A DNA stretch of 32,956 bases from Anaerosinus sp. (GTDB lineage Bacteria > Bacillota > Negativicutes > JARBTT01). The stretch lies in the NCBI GenBank assembly GCA_029240055.1, contig JARBTT010000010.1, positions 1 to 32,956 of the forward strand, given 5' to 3'. Positions 27,458-32,956 of the stretch are shown here, piece after piece; positions within the stretch are counted from its first letter, which is position 1, and every line of letters begins with the position of its first letter. The position numbers and the translations under genes are program-made. Below the pieces are notes generated by a model. The model searched no databases and had not been told where the DNA came from. It saw nothing but the letters and a program-made list of their open reading frames with translations.

Positions 27458-29149
27458 CTAGATATGTACCGTCGCACTTGCTGCTGTTAATAAATCTGGT
27501 TGTGGTACTTTTGTTTTTATACATTCTTGCGCATGATTCGATATGGATGATTCTGCAATCGCTTCCTCTAATGTTTCAATTCCGATGATTTCTATCCCAT
27601 AGTTTCCATATAACATCTGCATATTTCCCTTGGGAATCAAAACCTTGCGGGCTCCAGCCTGCTTAGCCGCACTAATTTTAGCACTTACACCACCAACAGG
27701 ATGAATCAACCCACGAATCGAAATTTCACCCGTCATCGCTACTGTATTATCGATGGGAATTTGATTAATTGCGGAATAAATCGCAATCGCGATACTCACA
27801 CCAGCCGAAGGTCCATCAACAGGCCCAGCACTGGGAAAATTAACATGAACATTATATTTTTTAAAATTAATTTCATACTGATTTGCTAGTACTGTAATCA
27901 CATTTTCTACCGATTCTTTTGCCATACTCTTACGACGAACCGTGTGCCCTGGTGAAGTGATTTCTTCCTCATCAACCACACCTGTAACAATCAAGGTACC
28001 AGCCCCAAATTTATTTTCTACGGCACAAGCTTCTACTTCCATCATCGCGCCCAAATTTGCTCCATATACAGCCAGTCCATTCACAAAACCAATTTGCGGT
28101 TTTGGCGCAATTTTTTTATCACACCTTGGATTGTACTGGCCAAAGTTTACAACCCATTCTACGTCAGCGGCTTTTACAGTACTAGCCCCTTCATTTATTG
28201 CTACACCAGTGGCTATTTGTACGATATTTACAGCATCCCTACCATTCATTGCATAATTTTGAATCACTTCAATTGCTTTCTCTTCGAAATCAAACGATAT
28301 TTTCCGAAAAGCATTGCGAGCAATCACAGCCACCTCTTCAGGAAGCAACTGGCGGAAAAATATTTCAACACACCTCGATCGAATAGCTAAAGGTATTTCC
28401 TGCGGAAGTCTAGTCGTAGCTGCTACAAGTCGAAAATCCGCTGGCAGTCCATTCTGAAAAATATCGTGAATATAATTTGGTATATTAGTATCCTCACTAT
28501 TATAATAGGAACTTTCTAAAAAGACTTTACGATCTTCTAGTACTTTTAGTAGCTTATTCATCTGAATATGATGCAACTCACCTATTTCATCAATAAACAA
28601 AATACCGCCATGTGCCTTCGTCACTGCTCCAGCCTTGGGTTGTGGAACCCCAGCAATACCGAGAGCACCTGCGCCTTGATAAATTGGATCATGCACAGTT
28701 CCAATGAGCGGATCAGCAATGCCGCGTTCATCAAATCTAGCCGTTGTAGCATCCATTTCAATAAACTTAGCGTCTCTGGCAAATGGAGACGTTGTATAGC
28801 GTTTTGCTTCTTCCAATACCAATCGCGCAGCCGCAGTTTTTCCGATACCCGGTGGCCCATATATGATAACATGCTGTGGATTCACTCCACATAACGCTGC
28901 CCGAAGAGCTTTAATCCCTTCATCTTGTCCAATGATTTCATAAAAATGACTCGGTCTTGTTTTTTCTGATAACGGCTCCGTTAAGGAAATTTCACGAAGT
29001 TTTTGAAGTTTCTCCATCTCCTTTTTTGATTCGCGATTGACAGCACTCTTATTTCCTTGCTGTGATTTAAGCAATGAGAAGAAATATAGACCTATGACGA
29101 TAACAAAAAATAATTGGATAAACGTGATCGCATTAACTGCATAATCCAA
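27458..29149 (-). CDS. lonB: Membrane-anchored ATP-dependent protease LonB
   Basis: N-terminal TM (ITFIQLFFVIVIGLYFFSLL), IIYGPPGIGKTAAARLVLEEA, GGILFIDEIGEL, VDGPSAGVSIAIA (Lon-type Ser), LonB domain order. Confidence 0.95.
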   Translation of the reverse strand: MDYAVNAITFIQLFFVIVIGLYFFSLLKSQQGNKSAVNRESKKEMEKLQKLREISLTEPLSEKTRPSHFYEIIGQDEGIKALRAALCGVNPQHVIIYGPPGIGKTAAARLVLEEAKRYTTSPFARDAKFIEMDATTARFDERGIADPLIGTVHDPIYQGAGALGIAGVPQPKAGAVTKAHGGILFIDEIGELHHIQMNKLLKVLEDRKVFLESSYYNSEDTNIPNYIHDIFQNGLPADFRLVAATTRLPQEIPLAIRSRCVEIFFRQLLPEEVAVIARNAFRKISFDFEEKAIEVIQNYAMNGRDAVNIVQIATGVAINEGASTVKAADVEWVVNFGQYNPRCDKKIAPKPQIGFVNGLAVYGANLGAMMEVEACAVENKFGAGTLIVTGVVDEEEITSPGHTVRRKSMAKESVENVITVLANQYEINFKKYNVHVNFPSAGPVDGPSAGVSIAIAIYSAINQIPIDNTVAMTGEISIRGLIHPVGGVSAKISAAKQAGARKVLIPKGNMQMLYGNYGIEIIGIETLEEAIAESSISNHAQECIKTKVPQPDLLTAASATVHI

Positions 29150-29246
29150 TGAAAAAAGCCCCCTTTTTCAATAATAAAATCCAATCGTTACATTTCTATT
29201 ATTGACGAAGAAAGCTTTTTTATCCGCAAAAATTTTGGTGATTGAT

Positions 29247-29275
29247 AGAAAAAACGGAAGGCAAATGCCTTCCGT
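29247..29275 (-). terminator. Intrinsic terminator after clpX
   Basis: Minus strand ACGGAAGGCATTTGCCTTCCGTTTTTTC, 10-bp perfect stem. Confidence 0.92.
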
Positions 29276-29278
29276 AAA

Positions 29279-30538
29279 TTATGCAGATACTTCTTTTTTA
29301 TTTTTGGTTTTAACAGTCGTCAAATGAGGTTCTTCGTTATTTAAAACAGCTTCTTTTGTTATGGTGCATTTTGACACATCAGTTCTCGATGGAACTTCAT
29401 ACATAACATTACACATAACTGATTCAATAATAGACCTAAGTCCACGTGCACCAGTATTGCGTTTCAAAGCTTCTTTTGCAATTGCTTGCAGTGCCTCATC
29501 ATCAAACTCAAGCTTCACATTATCCATTTCAAGGAACTTCTGATATTGCTTCACAAGAGCATTTTTCGGTTTAACTAAAATGCTAACAAGTGTAGATTCA
29601 TCTAATGCATCGAGTGTTACCACTACAGGTAAACGACCAACAAACTCTGGAATTAAACCGATTTTTAGTAAATCGCCTGGAAGCACGGATTTTAAAACTT
29701 CTCCAATTTTCTTTTCGTCTTTACTTTTAATTTCAGCACCAAAGCCTAATGTTTTCGTACCAGTACGTGCACTAATGATCTTTTCAATACCATCAAAAGC
29801 ACCACCACAAATAAATAATATATTGGTCGTATCAATTTGAATAAATTCTTGGTGAGGGTGTTTGCGCCCACCTTGTGGAGGAACACTAGCAACTGTACCT
29901 TCTAAGATTTTAAGTAATGCTTGTTGTACGCCTTCGCCAGAAACATCTCTCGTGATCGAAGGATTTTCTGATTTGCGTGCAATTTTATCGATTTCATCAA
30001 TATAGATGATACCTTTTTCAGCTCGCTCTACATCATAATCAGCCGCTTGGATTAATTTTAAAAGAATGTTTTCAACATCTTCCCCAACATACCCTGCTTC
30101 TGTTAATGAAGTAGCATCTGCAATTGCAAATGGTACATTCAAGATCTTAGCCAAAGTTTGTGCAAGTAACGTTTTACCGCTACCAGTAGGTCCCAGCATT
30201 AAAATATTAGATTTTTGCAAGTCTATATCATCTATTTTAGAACCGATATTGATTCTTTTATAATGATTATAAACTGCTACTGCTAAATTTTTCTTTGCTG
30301 CATCTTGACCAATCACATATTGATCTAATATATCCTTAATTTCTTTTGGTTTGGGAACTTCCTTTAGTTCGACTTCGACATCACCACTAAACTCTTCCTC
30401 AATTATTTCATTGCAAAGCTCTATACATTCATCACAAATATAAACTCCAGGGCCCGCAACTAACTTTTTCACCTGTTCTTGTAATTTACCACAGAACGAA
30501 CACTTTAGTTGACCTTTTTCATCCCCAAACTTTAACAT
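29279..30538 (-). CDS. clpX: ATP-dependent Clp protease ATP-binding subunit ClpX
   Basis: [32 protein letters not shown] zinc-binding domain, [27 protein letters not shown]. Confidence 0.98.
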   Translation of the reverse strand: MLKFGDEKGQLKCSFCGKLQEQVKKLVAGPGVYICDECIELCNEIIEEEFSGDVEVELKEVPKPKEIKDILDQYVIGQDAAKKNLAVAVYNHYKRINIGSKIDDIDLQKSNILMLGPTGSGKTLLAQTLAKILNVPFAIADATSLTEAGYVGEDVENILLKLIQAADYDVERAEKGIIYIDEIDKIARKSENPSITRDVSGEGVQQALLKILEGTVASVPPQGGRKHPHQEFIQIDTTNILFICGGAFDGIEKIISARTGTKTLGFGAEIKSKDEKKIGEVLKSVLPGDLLKIGLIPEFVGRLPVVVTLDALDESTLVSILVKPKNALVKQYQKFLEMDNVKLEFDDEALQAIAKEALKRNTGARGLRSIIESVMCNVMYEVPSRTDVSKCTITKEAVLNNEEPHLTTVKTKNKKEVSA

Positions 30539-30550
30539 GTTATCACCTCT

Positions 30551-31156
30551 CTATTTAGGGCTATCAGTCTTATCAGCTGGACGAGTAATGACTTCGTCAA
30601 TAAGACCATATTCTTTAGCTTGCTCACTAGACATGAAATAATCGCGCTCCGTATCCGCTTGTACTCTTTCACGCGGTTGCCCAGTGTGACTCACTAAAAT
30701 GTCATTGCCAATTTCGCGTAAACGGAGTATTTCTTTGGCTTGAATCTGGATATCCGTAGACTGTCCTTGTGCCCCACCTGACGGCTGGTGAATCATAATG
30801 CGGGCATATGGAAGTGCATAGCGTTTTCCCTTTGCACCTGCTGTTAAGAGCAATGTTCCCATACTTGCCGCTTGCCCTAGGCAGATGGTTGAAACATCTG
30901 GTTTTATGTATTGCATAGTATCATAAATAGCAAGACCAGCTGTTACTACACCCCCTGGGCTATTAATGTATAAATGTATATCTTTATCTGGATCTTCCGA
31001 TTCTAAGAATAACAATTGTGCAATAACAACATTTGCAACATTATCATCAATTGGGCCACCAATAAATACGATACGATCTTTTAATAAACGGGAATAGATA
31101 TCATAAGCGCGTTCGCCGCGATTAGACTGTTCTACTACCATAGGTACATAATTCAT
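30551..31156 (-). CDS. clpP: ATP-dependent Clp protease proteolytic subunit
   Basis: [49 protein letters not shown] (Ser), [10 protein letters not shown] (His). Confidence 0.98.
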   Translation of the reverse strand: MNYVPMVVEQSNRGERAYDIYSRLLKDRIVFIGGPIDDNVANVVIAQLLFLESEDPDKDIHLYINSPGGVVTAGLAIYDTMQYIKPDVSTICLGQAASMGTLLLTAGAKGKRYALPYARIMIHQPSGGAQGQSTDIQIQAKEILRLREIGNDILVSHTGQPRERVQADTERDYFMSSEQAKEYGLIDEVITRPADKTDSPK

Positions 31157-31190
31157 AAACTCACCCCGGTTATAAATTTAACCACAATGA

Positions 31191-32477
31191 CTATTCAGTA
31201 ATACTATCAACAATCAATTTGGCAGCTTTTTTACGTTGGATAGTTGCTACTAAATCGCCAATGCGACCTTGTTCTTGAATAATTTTTTGAACTTGCCCAG
31301 CTGTAGCTCCATAAGATTTTGCCATAAGTTCGATTTCACCTTGGATATCAGCTGCTTCCACTTTTACTTCCTCAACTTTCGAAACCGCTTCAAGCATTAA
31401 ATCAGTTTTCACATTAATAATAGCAGTTTCATGATAGTTTTCACGAAGTTTAGCCATATCAAGCTTAGCATATTCTAAGTACTGTTCTAATTTAAGGCCT
31501 TGATTTTGTAAGCTAATGCTTAACTCTTCAATCATATGACCAATACGATTTTCAACCATTACTTCTGGAATATCAACAGTCGCATTATCACTTGCTAATT
31601 TAATAGCAGCGGAGCGCATGTCGTTTTCAGCTTTTTGTTTTGCAGTTGTTTCTAATTTATTCTTGATGTCTTCTTTTAATTCATCAACAGTGTTAAATGC
31701 ACTTGTTTCTTTCACAAATTCATCATTTAACGCTGGAAGTTCTTTACGTTTTACATCATTTACTTTTACTTTAAATACTGATGCTTTACCAGCAAGATTT
31801 GGAGCATGATATTCTTCTGGGAATGATACGTTTACTTCACGTTCTTCGCCAGCTTTTGCACCAATTAATTGTTCTTCAAATCCTGGAATAAAGCTACCGG
31901 AACCGATTTGCAACGGATAACCTTTGCCTTCGCCACCTTCAAATGCAACGCCATCTACGAAACCTTCAAAGTCGATTACTGCGAAATCGCCATCTTGGAT
32001 TTCAGCCCCTTCAACAATTACCATTTTAGCAGCGTTTTCTAGCATTTTATTCACTTGCGCGTCAATTTGTTCATCAGTAACTTCTACAGCAGTTTTTTCA
32101 ACTTTTAACCCTTTGTAATCACCAAGAGTGATTTCAGGCTTTGCTGTGATTGTTGCTTTGAATACTAAATCTTTATCTTCTTCTAAAACGACAACATCAA
32201 TTTTAGGATTTCCCACTGGTTCAAGATTTTGTTCTGTTAGAGCTTGGCTGTAAGCTTTTGGAGCGACAATATCAAATGCTTCATCTAAAATTGCTTGTTT
32301 ACCAATACGGTTTTCAATCACTTTACGTGGAGCTTTTCCTTTACGGAAACCAGGGATATTTATTTTATTAGCAAGTTTAGTGTAAGCCTTTTCAATCGCT
32401 TTACCAATCTCTACTTGTGGTACTTCCAATTCTAAAACAACTTGATGATTGTCTATTCTTTCCGCAGTAACTTTCAT
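31191..32477 (-). CDS. tig: Trigger factor
   Basis: 428 aa; NIPGFRKGKAPRKVIE ribosome-binding signature, FKBP-like DFEGFVDGVAFEGGEGKGYPLQIGSGSFIPGFEEQLIG. Confidence 0.97.
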   Translation of the reverse strand: MKVTAERIDNHQVVLELEVPQVEIGKAIEKAYTKLANKINIPGFRKGKAPRKVIENRIGKQAILDEAFDIVAPKAYSQALTEQNLEPVGNPKIDVVVLEEDKDLVFKATITAKPEITLGDYKGLKVEKTAVEVTDEQIDAQVNKMLENAAKMVIVEGAEIQDGDFAVIDFEGFVDGVAFEGGEGKGYPLQIGSGSFIPGFEEQLIGAKAGEEREVNVSFPEEYHAPNLAGKASVFKVKVNDVKRKELPALNDEFVKETSAFNTVDELKEDIKNKLETTAKQKAENDMRSAAIKLASDNATVDIPEVMVENRIGHMIEELSISLQNQGLKLEQYLEYAKLDMAKLRENYHETAIINVKTDLMLEAVSKVEEVKVEAADIQGEIELMAKSYGATAGQVQKIIQEQGRIGDLVATIQRKKAAKLIVDSITE

Positions 32478-32636
32478 TTATACTGTGACCTCCTGTTTTT
32501 CATACAATAAATTTAAATTTTGTGGCTTACCATTAAACTTATCTCAATTACCTAAATTTAACCAAAAGCCTAATACGCCATACAATGCATAATACCATAA
32601 TTATCATTTAAAAACAAGTATTCTGCTTACTTATCT

Positions 32637-32665
32637 ATTATACACAAAATCGGTAAAATGCACAA
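32637..32665 (-). promoter_or_regulatory. Sigma70-type promoter for tig-clpP-clpX
   Basis: Minus strand TTGTGC-N17-TATAAT. Confidence 0.75.
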
Positions 32666-32693
32666 AAAAACCTAGCAAAATTTGCTAGGTTAA
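32663..32693 (-). terminator. Intrinsic terminator after tRNA-Gly
   Basis: Minus strand AACCTAGCAAATTTTGCTAGGTTTTTTTG. Confidence 0.88.
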
Positions 32694-32701
32694 ATTTTTA
32701 G

Positions 32702-32776
32702 TGGAGCGGAAAACGAGATTCGAACTCGCGACCCCCGCCTTGGCAAGGCGATGCTCTACCGCTGAGCTATTTCCGC
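32702..32776 (-). tRNA. tRNA-Gly (anticodon GCC), CCA encoded
   Basis: Minus strand GCGGAAATAGCTCAGCGGTAGAGCATCGCCTTGCCAAGGCGGGGGTCGCGAGTTCGAATCTCGTTTTCCGCTCCA; loop TTGCCAA. Confidence 0.97.
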
Positions 32777-32797
32777 ATGTCCTTTAAAACATTAGTA

Positions 32798-32826
32798 ATT
32801 ATATCCTAGTTTTTATACTTTGTCAA
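32798..32826 (-). promoter_or_regulatory. Perfect-consensus sigma70 promoter for tRNA-Gly
   Basis: Minus strand TTGACA-N17-TATAAT. Confidence 0.92.
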
Positions 32827-32956
32827 CACTTCGCAAAAAAATTCTATTTTTTTATAAAAAATCACGCATACTGAAATATAAATAAACAAATTCTGGTCGT
32901 ATTTTTCTCTTTGAATGAAGCACTTTTCATACTTTTGCAGCATAGAATATTTACTA

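Noticed and set aside
1-32956. CRISPR array, transposon, prophage, toxin-antitoxin or biosynthetic cluster
   Set aside because: No regularly spaced repeats, transposase, integrase, phage structural proteins or such operons found by reading; gene content is core metabolic and housekeeping.

Overview
The window is a compact, AT-rich chromosomal segment, probably from an anaerobic diderm Firmicute of the Negativicutes type (inferred from gene content). Every supportable gene, including both tRNAs, is on the minus strand, so the window reads from right to left. In transcription order it contains: tRNA-Gly(GCC), tig, clpP, clpX, lonB, lon, ysxC/engB, an AhbA/AhbB-like siroheme decarboxylase pair, a YjeH-like APC transporter, a LysR regulator, an exported-type fumarate reductase (SdhA with a Tat signal, SdhB, and SdhE with CCG domains), a polyprenyl diphosphate synthase, two TatA proteins, TatC, UbiD-like and UbiA-like quinone biosynthesis proteins, folD, fhs, a divergent MetF-like protein, an NfnA/NfnB-like pair, a DnaQ-like exonuclease, a DUF523 protein, tRNA-Leu(TAG), a 52-aa hypothetical protein, a T-box leader, valS and a partial folC. 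I see no mobile element, CRISPR array or defence island. The most interesting part is 8.3-20.4 kb. It clusters a Tat-targeted fumarate reductase resembling the 8-methylmenaquinol:fumarate reductase (MFR) family, the Tat translocase, quinone head and tail enzymes and one-carbon folate genes. The tat, quinone and folate genes form one apparent 7-gene operon. Several ORF-track starts are extended upstream of the likely start, and I give corrected starts where a Shine-Dalgarno sequence supports them. The plus-strand ORFs are antisense shadows of conserved minus-strand genes.
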